DNA of 52,600 nucleotides from Photobacterium chitinilyticum (lineage in GTDB: Bacteria; Pseudomonadota; Gammaproteobacteria; Enterobacterales; Vibrionaceae). Below, piece after piece: positions 19,260 to 27,648 of the stretch (positions are counted from its first letter, which is position 1; each line of letters starts with the position of its first letter). The DNA is taken from contig NZ_RJLM01000020.1 in NCBI RefSeq assembly GCF_004104355.1, positions 1 through 52,600 on the forward strand. The letters are read 5' to 3'. Under the pieces are notes generated by a model. It did no database searches. It worked only from the letters and a program-made list of their open reading frames with translations, and was not told the DNA's origin. The translations under genes and the position numbers were made by a program.

Positions 19260-19898
19260 TTAGAAGTCGAGTTCTACACCAGCAAACCAACCGTCTAATT
19301 TCACCTTACCATCTGTTTGCTTGATAAAGTCAAAGTCGTAGTCCATCACGCGGTAGCCCGCACGCAGGTTAAGATCAGCAGCAATAAGAGGCAGTGACCA
19401 CTTAACACCAGCCTGGCCATCAACCGTATTCGTACCGTCATAGTTACCGAAGTTCAGATCGCCAAAGAAAGAAACCGGTGTCATCGGAATACCAGCCTCA
19501 ACATTACCATATAGGTTCGGCTGCCACTCGCTGAAGCTCTCGCCCAAGAATTTACCTGCATTGAACTTAGACAGGGTAACACCAACATCAAAAGCGATGG
19601 CATCGTTGTCCAAAATCTCATAGTAAGCAGTGTAATCCGTCTGACCAAATGATACTGCACCAGCATCAATATCAGCATAGCGTAAACGGAAATTAGGCAC
19701 TAATGGAATAAAGTGCTCAAAGGCAAGGTGATACGAGATATGAGTATCATCGCCGTTAGTACTAGAATCGTTAATTTTTGCATCTGCAAACCATGCGTCT
19801 GCACCTGCTTTTACTCCAAGAAGCATCGCTGCCTGCGCAGGCACTGCTGCTGCCATCGCAACCGCCGCTGCCACTGCAGAAATAGCTAATTTATTCAT
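19260..19898 (-). CDS. TIGR04219-family outer-membrane beta-barrel protein
   Basis: A 212-residue exported protein. The signal peptide (MNKLAISAVAAAVAMAAAV) ends at about residue 23 (PAQA/A). The rest alternates polar and hydrophobic residues in strands, has many Tyr, Phe and Asp residues, and ends in DF, as expected of a small outer-membrane barrel inserted by BamA. It resembles the TIGR04219 family of Vibrio and relatives, whose function is unknown. It has its own terminator and is probably a single-gene unit. OmpW-like alternatives cannot be fully excluded. Confidence 0.8.
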   Translation of the reverse strand: MNKLAISAVAAAVAMAAAVPAQAAMLLGVKAGADAWFADAKINDSSTNGDDTHISYHLAFEHFIPLVPNFRLRYADIDAGAVSFGQTDYTAYYEILDNDAIAFDVGVTLSKFNAGKFLGESFSEWQPNLYGNVEAGIPMTPVSFFGDLNFGNYDGTNTVDGQAGVKWSLPLIAADLNLRAGYRVMDYDFDFIKQTDGKVKLDGWFAGVELDF

Positions 19899-20052
19899 GC
19901 CGAGTCTCCGCTCTTTATTAGAATTTCAAAAACGGCCAAACTATACCAGATGCCGTACAAGAAAACCGCATTTCCTTCGCATATCCATCACTTTCAGTTC
20001 AAATGCTAGACATCCTTTCACAAGGCATAATAATTAGTTCCTCCCTCAGTAA

Positions 20053-20286
20053 TTAACGGCGGTGATAACGGTCCCGATGATGACACCCTGCTTTCTTCCC
20101 ACGATACAGCCAAACCGCAACACCGATGAGAATAAGCCAGGGTAGAAGCTTAAACATAACCCCAATCATGCCCGCCAACGCCATCACGACAAAACCGGCT
20201 AATACGGCGAAAGCCATTCCCACCAAGCTCACACCGGTAAATATCAACACCACAGCAAATGACAGTAAAAACAATAATTCAATCAT
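20053..20286 (-). CDS. pspG: Phage shock protein G (PspG)
   Basis: A 77-residue inner-membrane protein with two or three hydrophobic segments (MIELLFLLSFAVVLIFTGVS; KLLPWLILIGVAVWLYRG) and a basic His/Arg-rich tail. The pattern FTGVSLVG and KLLPWL matches E. coli PspG, part of the PspF/sigma-54 envelope-stress regulon. The ATG at 20286 is preceded by AGAGG, and homologues begin there; an earlier in-frame Met lies beyond the promoter. It stands downstream of dusA as in E. coli, with its own sigma-54 promoter. Confidence 0.88.
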   Translation of the reverse strand: MIELLFLLSFAVVLIFTGVSLVGMAFAVLAGFVVMALAGMIGVMFKLLPWLILIGVAVWLYRGKKAGCHHRDRYHRR

Positions 20287-20320
20287 CTTATGACCTCTTT
20301 CGTTTAGTCTTGTATTAACA

Positions 20321-20340
20321 ATTGCACAAATCAGGCCAAA
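20321..20340 (-). promoter_or_regulatory. Sigma-54 promoter of pspG
   Basis: On the minus strand TTGGCCTGATTTGTGCAAT has the -24 GG and -12 GC elements separated by exactly 10 bp, as sigma-54 requires, placing the start about 25 bp before the pspG ATG. In E. coli pspG is activated from such a promoter by PspF. PspF sites would lie upstream, toward dusA, and are not identified here. Confidence 0.8.
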
Positions 20341-20377
20341 AGAAAGCAAAACAAAAAACCTTATTTTTCAACACAAT

Positions 20378-20411
20378 AAAAAAGGCGCTAACAGTTCCCT
20401 GTCAGCACCCT
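20378..20411 (-). terminator. Terminator of dusA
   Basis: On the minus strand GGTGCTGACAG and CTGTTAGCGCC form an 11-bp stem with G-T pairs around a short loop, followed by a T run. It separates dusA from the sigma-54 promoter of pspG. Confidence 0.75.
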
Positions 20412-20464
20412 CTCTGATTTAGTCATTATCACCATGCTAAATGGTGAAAAAAACCATCTTTAAC

Positions 20465-21505
20465 CTATACATCTAGATGCGCTGGAATTTTTTCCATCGC
20501 CTGCTGCAGCACCTCAATACCAGCTCCTGGCTTATGTGCATTCTCACTAATATGTCGGCGCCACTGTCGTGCACCCGGCATATTTTGGAACAGCCCCAAC
20601 ATATGGCGCGAGATGTGATTGAGGTAAGAGCCATTAGCCATCTGACGCTCAATATACGGGTACATCGCCTCGACCACTTCACGGCGTTTTTTGACCGGCT
20701 TGTTGCTACCAAATAATCGCTGATCGAGATCTGCCATCATATACGGATTCTGATAGGCTTCACGACCCACCATAGCTCCGTCCAGGTGTTCCAGGTGAGC
20801 TTCAATCTCGGCCAGTGTTTTAACGCCACCATTGACCGCCATGGTTAAATGCGGGAAATCTCGCTTCAACTGATAAACACGCGGGTAGTCCAGCGGCGGG
20901 ATCTCACGGTTTTCTTTTGGGCTGAGACCACTTAGCCAAGCCTTGCGTGCGTGAATGGTAAAATCATCACAGCCACCCTTTTCACTAACTGTACCAACAA
21001 AGTCAGTCAGAAACTGATAGGAATCCTGTTCATCAATACCAATACGGGTTTTTACCGTTACTGGGATATCAACGACTTCGCGCATTGCTGACACACATTG
21101 CGCCACCAATTCAGCTTCGCCCATCAGGCAAGCGCCAAAACGACCGTTCTGTACACGGTCAGACGGACACCCTACGTTCAGATTAACTTCATCATAACCA
21201 CGGTCTTGAGCCAATTTGGCACAATGCGCTAGATCCGCCGGATTCGAACCACCCAGTTGAAGTGCCAACGGATGCTCTTCTTCGTTATATGCCAGGTAAT
21301 CAGCCTTACCGTGAATAATTGCACCGGTTGTCACCATTTCGGTGTACAACAGCGCATGCTCGCTCAACAGGCGATGAAAATAACGGCAATGACGATCAGT
21401 CCAATCGAGCATCGGGGCAACAGAAAAACGGCCTGATGGAAAATCTGCACTCAGTGTGGATTCTGTTTGTAAATCGTCGCGGTTGGCAACAGCACTATCT
21501 AACAT
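20465..21505 (-). CDS. dusA: tRNA-dihydrouridine(20/20a) synthase DusA
   Basis: DusA reduces uridines 20 and 20a in the D-loop of tRNA using FMN and NADPH. The 346 residues form an FMN-binding TIM barrel ([19 protein letters not shown] at the start; LQLGGSNP) and a C-terminal helical tRNA-binding domain. The catalytic cysteine lies in [19 protein letters not shown], typical of the DusA subgroup, and the FMN-phosphate site in VNGGVKTL and [11 protein letters not shown] good promoter is seen upstream and a terminator downstream. Confidence 0.95.
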   Translation of the reverse strand: MLDSAVANRDDLQTESTLSADFPSGRFSVAPMLDWTDRHCRYFHRLLSEHALLYTEMVTTGAIIHGKADYLAYNEEEHPLALQLGGSNPADLAHCAKLAQDRGYDEVNLNVGCPSDRVQNGRFGACLMGEAELVAQCVSAMREVVDIPVTVKTRIGIDEQDSYQFLTDFVGTVSEKGGCDDFTIHARKAWLSGLSPKENREIPPLDYPRVYQLKRDFPHLTMAVNGGVKTLAEIEAHLEHLDGAMVGREAYQNPYMMADLDQRLFGSNKPVKKRREVVEAMYPYIERQMANGSYLNHISRHMLGLFQNMPGARQWRRHISENAHKPGAGIEVLQQAMEKIPAHLDV

Positions 21506-21567
21506 CGAAAAGCCTCATTTTGACCCGGGTACCCGTCTCTGAACGGCAGTTTACTTAAAGAGAGCGG

Positions 21568-21596
21568 ATTCTACCTCATCTCACTCGTTTGCCCAA
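21568..21596 (-). promoter_or_regulatory. dusA promoter
   Basis: On the minus strand -35 TTGGGC (21591-21596), a 17-bp spacer and -10 TAGAAT (21568-21573), about 60 bp upstream of the dusA ATG. Confidence 0.6.
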
Positions 21597-21599
21597 CAT

Positions 21600-22150
21600 G
21601 GCTAGAGAAAGGAATATGGGGATAATTGGCATATTTCATCATTAGTATAGAGTCCAGCCTGAGATAACAATGACAACTTAAAAGAACATGACAGAACAAA
21701 AAGAGCACACCATATAGCATTGTTATTAAAAACAAAAAATACCAGCAAATACATCGCGTACAGCAAACATAGCTTTTGGACACCAACAACTCAAAAAGGT
21801 GTACATGTTCGTTTACCCCCTAACTATCAATAAGTTATGAATATGGACTAACAACCAAGCAGCCCTCGACAGCTTTTAGCTTAAAATGCTAGGAAAGCTG
21901 TACATCTCGATACAAAACAGGTCGGTAAAACCTCACCACACTCATCAAGCTTACATTTGTCACTGACTCTATCGGTCCCGCCTATAAGAGCACAATTTTA
22001 CCAGTCACTATGTATTTACATCGTTATAGTTCAGTAAGCAGACAAACTAAAAAGAATACCACCACCCTTTTGCCTCTCACTCTAACAAACTGAAAATTAA
22101 TGAAATTTACAACATCTTATCTACTAGGTACAGCTTATAGAGCTTTAGGA
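21600..22150. other. AT-rich non-coding part of the dusA-zur gap
   Basis: This is most of a 958-bp gap between divergent dusA and zur. Stop codons are frequent in all frames and no ribosome-site-supported gene is seen. A bulged hairpin (AGCTTTTAGC with GCTAGGAAAGCT) lies at about 21881-21899. I recognise no transposase remnant or known RNA. Confidence 0.4.
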
Positions 22151-22151
22151 A

Positions 22152-22248
22152 TATAATAGTCAAAAAACTGTACGAACAGTACACTACATAGAATTCAATA
22201 ACTTAAAGCCAAGCTTATTTTGAGTTGATCTTGATGATCAGCTTTTTG
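22152..22248 (+). ncRNA. Candidate small RNA (promoter -10 to terminator)
   Basis: A consensus -10 TATAAT (22152-22157) without a good -35 is followed, about 70 bp on, by an intrinsic terminator on the plus strand: AGTTGATC (22223-22230), loop, GATCAGCT (22236-22243), then TTTT. Between them lies a short hairpin ACTGT-acga-ACAGT (about 22167-22181) and no reading frame. A transcript of about 85 nt would result. The terminator has no gene upstream on this strand for 800 bp, which is the main argument. I do not recognise a known family. Confidence 0.3.
22223..22248 (+). terminator. Orphan intrinsic terminator in the dusA-zur gap
   Basis: An 8-bp stem AGTTGATC/GATCAGCT with one G-T pair and a 5-nt loop, followed by TTTTTGG in total. 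It reads rightwards, about 215 bp before the zur ATG, with no coding gene before it. Confidence 0.5.
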
Positions 22249-22463
22249 GTGCGCATTCATCAAAAAGTGACACAAGGAAAACCTTCGTGACTTATTGCTG
22301 ATTGCAAGCAGTCACTATTTACTCTTCATCACTATTTAGGAACGAGTTGGCGTGATCGGGCACACGAATTTTCCGCCCTATTTTGCTGGAATGAATGGAA
22401 CTAAGGTACGTTTTACAAATGCTATGGTAAACTACTGCACTTATCGCTGTTTTTTGAGGTTTT

Positions 22464-22913
22464 ATGGCAAATCAAACGCAACTGCTGGCGAAAGCACAAC
22501 AGATTTGCGAGCAACGGGGAGTAAGGCTGACACCTCAAAGGCTGAAAGTACTCGAGATCATCATTGAGCACCATAGTTCGATTAGCGCCTATGAACTGCT
22601 GGATCTTCTCAGGGAAACCGAACCACAAGCGAAGCCACCGACAGTATACCGAGCTCTTGATTTTTTATTAGCTCAAGGCTTTGTACATAAAGTCGAGTCA
22701 ACCAACAGCTATATAGCCTGCTGTGTACTCGGACATGCTGATCACTGCTCTCAGCTGCTTATTTGTGATGAGTGTGGTACTGTCGAGGAATGCCATGATG
22801 ATGAACTGGCTAAACTACTGCGCCAGAAAGCAGAAAAGCACGGCTTTCAGATTTCAAACCATATTGTGGAAAGTCACGGCATTTGTCATAAATGTCAAAA
22901 CAGCAAGCAGTAA
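22464..22913 (+). CDS. zur: Zinc uptake regulator Zur (Fur family)
   Basis: Zur represses zinc-uptake genes when zinc is plentiful. The 149 residues contain a winged helix (about 10-80; RGVRLTPQRLKVLEII, PPTVYRALDFLLAQGFVHKVES) and a C-terminal dimerisation domain. The structural-zinc cysteines C101-C104 and C141-C144 are present, and the regulatory-site ligands H91, C95 and nearby acidic and His residues fit Zur rather than Fur (CCVLGHADHCSQLLICDECG). The ATG follows TGAGGTTTT. No zinc transporter genes are adjacent; cheX follows after 34 bp. Confidence 0.92.
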   Translation: MANQTQLLAKAQQICEQRGVRLTPQRLKVLEIIIEHHSSISAYELLDLLRETEPQAKPPTVYRALDFLLAQGFVHKVESTNSYIACCVLGHADHCSQLLICDECGTVEECHDDELAKLLRQKAEKHGFQISNHIVESHGICHKCQNSKQ

Positions 22914-22947
22914 CTCTTACATTTACTAATACAGTCATTATCAGATT

Positions 22948-23412
22948 ATGCGCGCAGAATTCGTAAACCCTTTTCTAGCTTCACTTCTGAATGTTTTGAA
23001 GACCATGGCGTCGATGGAGCTAGCACCGCAAAAACCTCGAGTAAAGAAAGATGAAGTTGCTCGTGGTGATGTATCAGGCCTTATTGGCATGATTGGACCC
23101 AAAACCAAAGGCTCGATGTCGATCACCTTTGATGAGCCTCTGGCACTTGAAATCATGCAACGTATGTTGGGTGAACGACCGAACGGTATCAATGAAGAAG
23201 TCACCGATATGGTCGGTGAAATCACCAACATGGTCACAGGTGGTGCTAAACGTATATTGGCAGACCGAGGCTATGATTTTGAAATGGCAACCCCCGCAGT
23301 GGTCTCTGGTCGCGGCCATACCATCACCCATAAGTGTGACGGCGCTATTATTATCATGCCGTTTGACTCTGAGTATGGTAAGGCATTTATTGAGATCTGC
23401 TTTGACGGCTAG
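22948..23412 (+). CDS. cheX: CheX-family protein (CheC/CheX phosphatase fold)
   Basis: A 154-residue protein of the CheC/CheX family, which dephosphorylates CheY-P in chemotaxis. The phosphatase motif D-x3-E-x2-N-x21-P is intact (D87, E91, N94, P116, within DMVGEITNMVTGGAK). There is one such motif, as in CheX, rather than two as in CheC. No other chemotaxis gene is in the window, so its partner response regulator is elsewhere. It lies 34 bp after zur and may share its transcript. Confidence 0.85.
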   Translation: MRAEFVNPFLASLLNVLKTMASMELAPQKPRVKKDEVARGDVSGLIGMIGPKTKGSMSITFDEPLALEIMQRMLGERPNGINEEVTDMVGEITNMVTGGAKRILADRGYDFEMATPAVVSGRGHTITHKCDGAIIIMPFDSEYGKAFIEICFDG

Positions 23413-23439
23413 TCACCGCGACTATACCTGTTAATCGCC

Positions 23440-23461
23440 CCAGTCAGAGCCTTCTGACTGG
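23440..23461 (+). terminator. Strong hairpin after cheX, possible terminator
   Basis: CCAGTCAGA-gcct-TCTGACTGG is a perfect 9-bp stem 27 bp after the cheX stop. It is followed by CGATTCCTCT rather than a T run, so it may stabilise the 3' end or assist Rho instead of being a full intrinsic terminator. Confidence 0.45.
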
Positions 23462-23683
23462 CGATTCCTCTGACCTGAAATAATGATAACTATCACTTTA
23501 AAATTTCTGTGAAGTTGCCACAAATCCCAGATAAAAAACTACCACCTGCCACTTATTCGGTCTAGACTGAGTATGCTGGATAAGCATCAACACACTTATT
23601 GTTTCTGCTTTTTCAGCTCGTAATTTTGCTGATCTCAATCGGTCGAGCAAGGAACTACCCTCATTCAAAGGAAAGATCGTAAC

Positions 23684-23893
23684 ATGAGCAAACTGACTGG
23701 AACCGTAAAATGGTTTAACGATGAAAAAGGCTTTGGCTTTATTTCTGGTGCTGATGGCAAGGATGTATTCGTTCACTTTAGTGCTATTCAGGCCCAAGGC
23801 CGTCGCACTCTTCAAGAAGGCCAAAGTGTTGAATTTATCGTAACAGATGGTCAGAAAGGTCCACAAGCAAGCGAAGTCATCGCGCTTTCTTGA
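23684..23893 (+). CDS. CspA-family cold-shock protein
   Basis: A 69-residue single cold-shock domain that binds single-stranded RNA and DNA. Both nucleic-acid motifs are present: RNP1 KGFGFI (residues 15-20) and RNP2 VFVHF (about 29-33). The length is that of CspA paralogues; it cannot be assigned to one paralogue by eye. A gap of about 270 bp separates it from cheX and probably includes a long 5' leader, as is usual for csp genes. AAAGGAAAG precedes the ATG. Two hairpins follow. Confidence 0.93.
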   Translation: MSKLTGTVKWFNDEKGFGFISGADGKDVFVHFSAIQAQGRRTLQEGQSVEFIVTDGQKGPQASEVIALS

Positions 23894-23898
23894 TTCTG

Positions 23899-23919
23899 CT
23901 GAGTATTTTTAATACTCAG
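23899..23919 (+). other. Hairpin just after the cold-shock gene
   Basis: CTGAGTATT-ttt-AATACTCAG is a perfect 9-bp stem 6 bp after the stop codon, without a following T run. It lies just before the main terminator and may protect the 3' end. Confidence 0.5.
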
Positions 23920-23923
23920 AATG

Positions 23924-23952
23924 AAAAAAACGCCGCTAAGCGGCGTTTTTTA
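23924..23952. terminator. Bidirectional terminator between csp and pgi
   Basis: AAAAAAACGCCGC-taa-GCGGCGTTTTTT: a GC-rich stem flanked by A and T runs serves both convergent genes. Confidence 0.9.
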
Positions 23953-23971
23953 TTACGATTAAAAACGTAAC

Positions 23972-25624
23972 TTAGCTACGCCACTGTTTAAACGCATTGA
24001 TCAGGCCATTGGTAGAACTATCATGGCTGGCAATGGCTTCAGCATTGTTTAGCTCAGGCAAGATATTATTTGCAAGCTGCTTACCTAGCTCTACACCCCA
24101 CTGGTCAAAACTGAAGATATTCCAGATAACACCCTGAGCGAAGATCTTCTGCTCATACAATGCAATCAGCGAGCCCAGTACCGCCGGTGTTACCTGCTTA
24201 ACCAAAATGGAGTTGGTTGGGCGGTTGCCTTCAAAGACCTTGAAAGGTACTAGTTCTTTCACTTCATCCAGCGTTTTGCCAGCTGCAATGAACTCTGCTT
24301 CCACTTGCTCTTTGGTTTTACCAAATGCCAGCGCTTCCGTCTGGGCAAAGAAGTTTGCCATCAGCTTAGGGTGGTGATCGCTCAGTGGATTGTGGCTAAT
24401 TGCAGGAGCAATAAAATCACACGGGATCAGCTTGGTACCCTGGTGGATCAGCTGGTAGAACGCATGCTGGCCATTGGTACCTGGTTCACCCCAGATAATT
24501 GGGCCTGTTTGGTAATCAATCGGGTTACCGCCGCGATCGACGCACTTACCGTTGGACTCCATGTTGCCCTGCTGGAAGTAAGCAGCAAAGCGATGCAGAT
24601 ACTGATCATATGGCAAGATAGCTTCAGATTCGGCACCGTGGAAGTTATTGTACCAAATACCGATTAGCGCCAGAATAACCGGTAAGTTTTCTTCTAGTGG
24701 TGCTTCGGCGAAGTGCTTGTCCATCGCATGTGCGCCATCAAGCAGCTCGATGAAGTTATCGAAACCGATAGCCAAACTGATTGATAGGCCAATGGCAGAG
24801 CACAGAGAGTAACGACCACCAACCCAGTCCCAGAACTCAAACATATTGTCAGTATCGATACCGAACTCTGACACTGAGCCAGCATTGGTAGAAAGCGCAG
24901 CAAAGTGCTTGGCTACGTGTGCCTGATCCTGTGCGGTCGCCAGGAACCAATCACGCGCAGAGTGTGCATTGGTCATGGTTTCCTGAGTAGTAAACGTCTT
25001 AGACGCGATTAGGAACAAGGTTGTTTCCGGGTTAAGCGCTTTTAGCGTCTCGGCAATGTGGGTACCGTCGACATTGGATACAAAGTGCATGTTCAGGCGT
25101 GTTTTATAGGATGCCAAGGCCTCTGTCACCATGTAGGGACCAAGATCTGAACCGCCGATACCGATATTTACCACATCAGTAATTTCTTTACCGGTATAAC
25201 CTTTCCAATCACCATCAACGATGCGTGCGGTGAAGCCTTTCATCTTCTCCAGTACCGCATTCACTTTTGGCATTACGTCTTCACCGTCGACGATTACCGG
25301 CGTATTGCTACGGTTACGAAGTGCCGAGTGCAGTACAGCACGGCCTTCGGTCTGGTTGATTTTATCGCCGCTGAACAGGGCAGCAATCGCTGCTTTTAGT
25401 TCAGTCTGCTCCGCCAGAGCAAATAGCTTGCTCATGGTCTCTTCTGTAATTAGGTTCTTAGAGTAATCAAGCAGAATATCTGAACCGAAATTTGCCGAGA
25501 ATTTAGCAAAACGCTCGCTGTCCTGTGTAAACAGATCGCTCAGCTGAAGATCCTGTGCATCTTCAAAATGGGCGGTCAGCGCTTTCCACGCCTGTGTCTG
25601 CGTTGGATTGATGTTTTTCAACAT
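23972..25624 (-). CDS. pgi: Glucose-6-phosphate isomerase
   Basis: Pgi interconverts glucose-6-phosphate and fructose-6-phosphate in glycolysis and gluconeogenesis. The 550 residues match the usual bacterial length (E. coli 549). The family signatures are present: [14 protein letters not shown] (about 150-163), the phosphate-binding [23 protein letters not shown], and [10 protein letters not shown] near the end. It is a single-gene unit, closed by a shared terminator. Confidence 0.98.
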   Translation of the reverse strand: MLKNINPTQTQAWKALTAHFEDAQDLQLSDLFTQDSERFAKFSANFGSDILLDYSKNLITEETMSKLFALAEQTELKAAIAALFSGDKINQTEGRAVLHSALRNRSNTPVIVDGEDVMPKVNAVLEKMKGFTARIVDGDWKGYTGKEITDVVNIGIGGSDLGPYMVTEALASYKTRLNMHFVSNVDGTHIAETLKALNPETTLFLIASKTFTTQETMTNAHSARDWFLATAQDQAHVAKHFAALSTNAGSVSEFGIDTDNMFEFWDWVGGRYSLCSAIGLSISLAIGFDNFIELLDGAHAMDKHFAEAPLEENLPVILALIGIWYNNFHGAESEAILPYDQYLHRFAAYFQQGNMESNGKCVDRGGNPIDYQTGPIIWGEPGTNGQHAFYQLIHQGTKLIPCDFIAPAISHNPLSDHHPKLMANFFAQTEALAFGKTKEQVEAEFIAAGKTLDEVKELVPFKVFEGNRPTNSILVKQVTPAVLGSLIALYEQKIFAQGVIWNIFSFDQWGVELGKQLANNILPELNNAEAIASHDSSTNGLINAFKQWRS

Positions 25625-25906
25625 GGTGAAGTTCCTGATATTGTAATTCTTAATCCATTGATCCAGTCAGTATCATCCAGACCATGGATCCCCGATATTT
25701 ATAAATGTTGTCAATTTTAGCGCAACCAGCTCGGTAGGCTATATTTTTGTAATTTTACGACTTATGACAGATTATGACGCGAAGCCGCCTTTACCTTCAT
25801 TGAGTCAGGTCACGAAAATAAAGAGTAAATAATAGACGTAAAAATATCAGATGAGTACTGTAATCATCTAATATGACGGCAATGCGATAACAATAAGGTA
25901 TACGTT

Positions 25907-26326
25907 ATGTGGTTCCAGAAGACAATTCAGATCAAACCAAGACGCCGAGGCTTTCATCTTATAACCGATGAAATTGAACAACAAATCCCAGAACTCCGCC
26001 ACTATAACATCGGCCTGGTCCATTGCTTTGTCCAGCATACCTCTGCCAGCCTGACCATCAACGAGAATGCCGACCCTACCGTCCGCAGCGATATGGAGGC
26101 TCACTTTAACCACTCAGTCCCGGAGCGCGCCCCCTACTACCAGCACACCTATGAGGGCGATGATGATATGCCTGCCCACATAAAGGCCTCGACGCTAGGT
26201 AACAGCATTACCATACCTATTTCACAGGGGCGCCTGGCGCTTGGTACCTGGCAGGGGATTTACCTCGGTGAACATAGAGATCATGGTGGCAGCCGTCGGA
26301 TCGTCGTGACGATCCAAGGGGAATAA
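25907..26326 (+). CDS. YjbQ-family protein (UPF0047)
   Basis: A 139-residue soluble protein of the YjbQ/UPF0047 family, with the conserved [21 protein letters not shown] block and the closing [20 protein letters not shown]. Members have been annotated as secondary thiamine-phosphate synthase because some complement thiE mutants, but the physiological role is uncertain. The conserved His residues (H34, H38, H46 region) suggest metal binding. It lies alone between pgi (divergent) and an outer-membrane protein gene (convergent). Confidence 0.88.
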   Translation: MWFQKTIQIKPRRRGFHLITDEIEQQIPELRHYNIGLVHCFVQHTSASLTINENADPTVRSDMEAHFNHSVPERAPYYQHTYEGDDDMPAHIKASTLGNSITIPISQGRLALGTWQGIYLGEHRDHGGSRRIVVTIQGE

Positions 26327-26344
26327 TGTGTGGTTAATGAGGAC

Positions 26345-26369
26345 GAGTAGCTAGAATCTAGATACTCGA
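26345..26369. other. Strong dyad between two convergent genes
   Basis: CGAGTA-g-CTAG-aat-CTAG-a-TACTCG forms a long hairpin with a single internal mismatch. It has no T run on either strand, so it is not a standard intrinsic terminator, although it lies exactly between the two convergent stop codons. Confidence 0.5.
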
Positions 26370-26376
26370 TGCCGGC

Positions 26377-27627
26377 TTAGAACGGTTGATTAATCATAAC
26401 GCGGAACAAACTGTCTTCACTGCCCCAGGCCATTTCCGTACGAACAACAATACCTTCGACTTGAAAACGGATAGCCCCGCCAGCACTCCATTTCATGTCT
26501 TGGTGCAACTCTGCCAGATCATATTCATCGGCCACTCGCCCGATATCGACAAAGGCAACCCACTGCCACCAAGGTACGTCATACCAGTTAAAGACCGGCC
26601 AATCACTGAGTGGCTGCCAGTCTGGCAATACTCGGTACTCCATGCTGTAGCTCAGGGCGGCACGATCGACAAACCGGCCGCTCTGAAAGCTTCGTAACCG
26701 ATATAGCCCACCGAGCCGGGTTCCGGCATAGGCCGGTGGCCGACGAAGCATCTCGACACCGTCGATATTTTCTGTACTGTTCCAACTCGGGGTATCGCCA
26801 GTATAGAAATTCAGTGCCAGCACCTGCTGGTCGAATACCTCCCCCAATGCCCCGATATCCCAAAACCAACTCTGGCTCAACTCCCACTTCCACCAGCTGG
26901 CGTGATCGGAGCTACCCGGATCATAAGTGACTCCGAACTGGCTGCGACTTCCCGCGGTTGGGTTACGGCTGTTGTTGCGATTATCCCAGTCTAGGCGAGT
27001 CTCCAGACCCCAGACGCTTTCGGCTTCGCTAAAAGCCGGATCGACATTGGTCACGAGATCGGAAAATTCCCGACTTTGATAGAACGGCCTTAACTCTATC
27101 GATGTCACCCCGCTCGTCCATGGCGTACTGCCAGTAAGGGGCCGGTTGGGTCTTAGTGCCGCCTTTATTCCCTGGGGCTCTGCAGCACCGAGTGGCAAAA
27201 TATAGCGGGCAGAGATACGGTATTGGCTCTCCGTCGCATCTGCCACCGTAGCGTCATCCGCGACCGAGTCGTTGCTCGTCGCTTTGCCAAGGTAGTAATC
27301 AAACTGCTTGAACTCGGCTGAATATAACTCTGCACCAAAAAGCCATCGGCTATCCGTCGCCAAGGTATAGTTACTCGCACCCAGGTAGGCTAACCAAGTC
27401 TCTTTGTCGGTTATCAGCCCAGCCCCTAGCAATGCCGCCTGTGGCTGTCCGGCACCTTTCAGTACCCCGGCCATACCAACCGACAGTCCCATCGAGTCAC
27501 TCGAAAAGACAAACGGTACTACCGCCGTTTCAGGTTCCCAGGTAGGCCAACCATCAGCATACGAAGCCAGTGAATATGATAAAGCCGCAGCAACTGCTAC
27601 GGCTTTGAAACTATAAGACTTAATCAA
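26377..27627 (-). CDS. BamA/TamA-family outer-membrane beta-barrel protein
   Basis: A 416-residue exported protein with a signal peptide (cleavage after SYA, about residue 24). It consists of a barrel like the C-terminal half of Omp85 proteins, with strands ending in Phe or Trp (RVMINQPF at the terminus, a BamA-recognised end). No POTRA domains are present, unlike BamA or TamA. The start is TTG at 27627 with GGA six bases upstream; no better start is seen. It follows alr by 21 bp and is likely in the same operon. Its cargo or role is unknown. Confidence 0.78.
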   Translation of the reverse strand: MIKSYSFKAVAVAAALSYSLASYADGWPTWEPETAVVPFVFSSDSMGLSVGMAGVLKGAGQPQAALLGAGLITDKETWLAYLGASNYTLATDSRWLFGAELYSAEFKQFDYYLGKATSNDSVADDATVADATESQYRISARYILPLGAAEPQGIKAALRPNRPLTGSTPWTSGVTSIELRPFYQSREFSDLVTNVDPAFSEAESVWGLETRLDWDNRNNSRNPTAGSRSQFGVTYDPGSSDHASWWKWELSQSWFWDIGALGEVFDQQVLALNFYTGDTPSWNSTENIDGVEMLRRPPAYAGTRLGGLYRLRSFQSGRFVDRAALSYSMEYRVLPDWQPLSDWPVFNWYDVPWWQWVAFVDIGRVADEYDLAELHQDMKWSAGGAIRFQVEGIVVRTEMAWGSEDSLFRVMINQPF

Positions 27628-27648
27628 AACTGTCCAAATTTAAGATAG

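Noticed and set aside
19147-19290. N-terminal extension of the 77-residue gene to 19290
   Set aside because: The extension runs through the terminator of the barrel gene, reads as random hydrophobic and Cys-rich sequence, and has no ribosome site, whereas the inner ATG has AGGAAG.
21571-21789. 72-codon minus-strand frame in the dusA-zur gap
   Set aside because: Its composition is that of AT-rich noise (many Cys, Phe, Tyr and Leu without pattern), it has no ribosome site, and it lies just upstream of the dusA promoter.
22167-22183. CTGT-acga-ACAG as a LexA box
   Set aside because: The gammaproteobacterial LexA box needs eight bases between CTGT and ACAG; here there are four. It is more simply an RNA hairpin.
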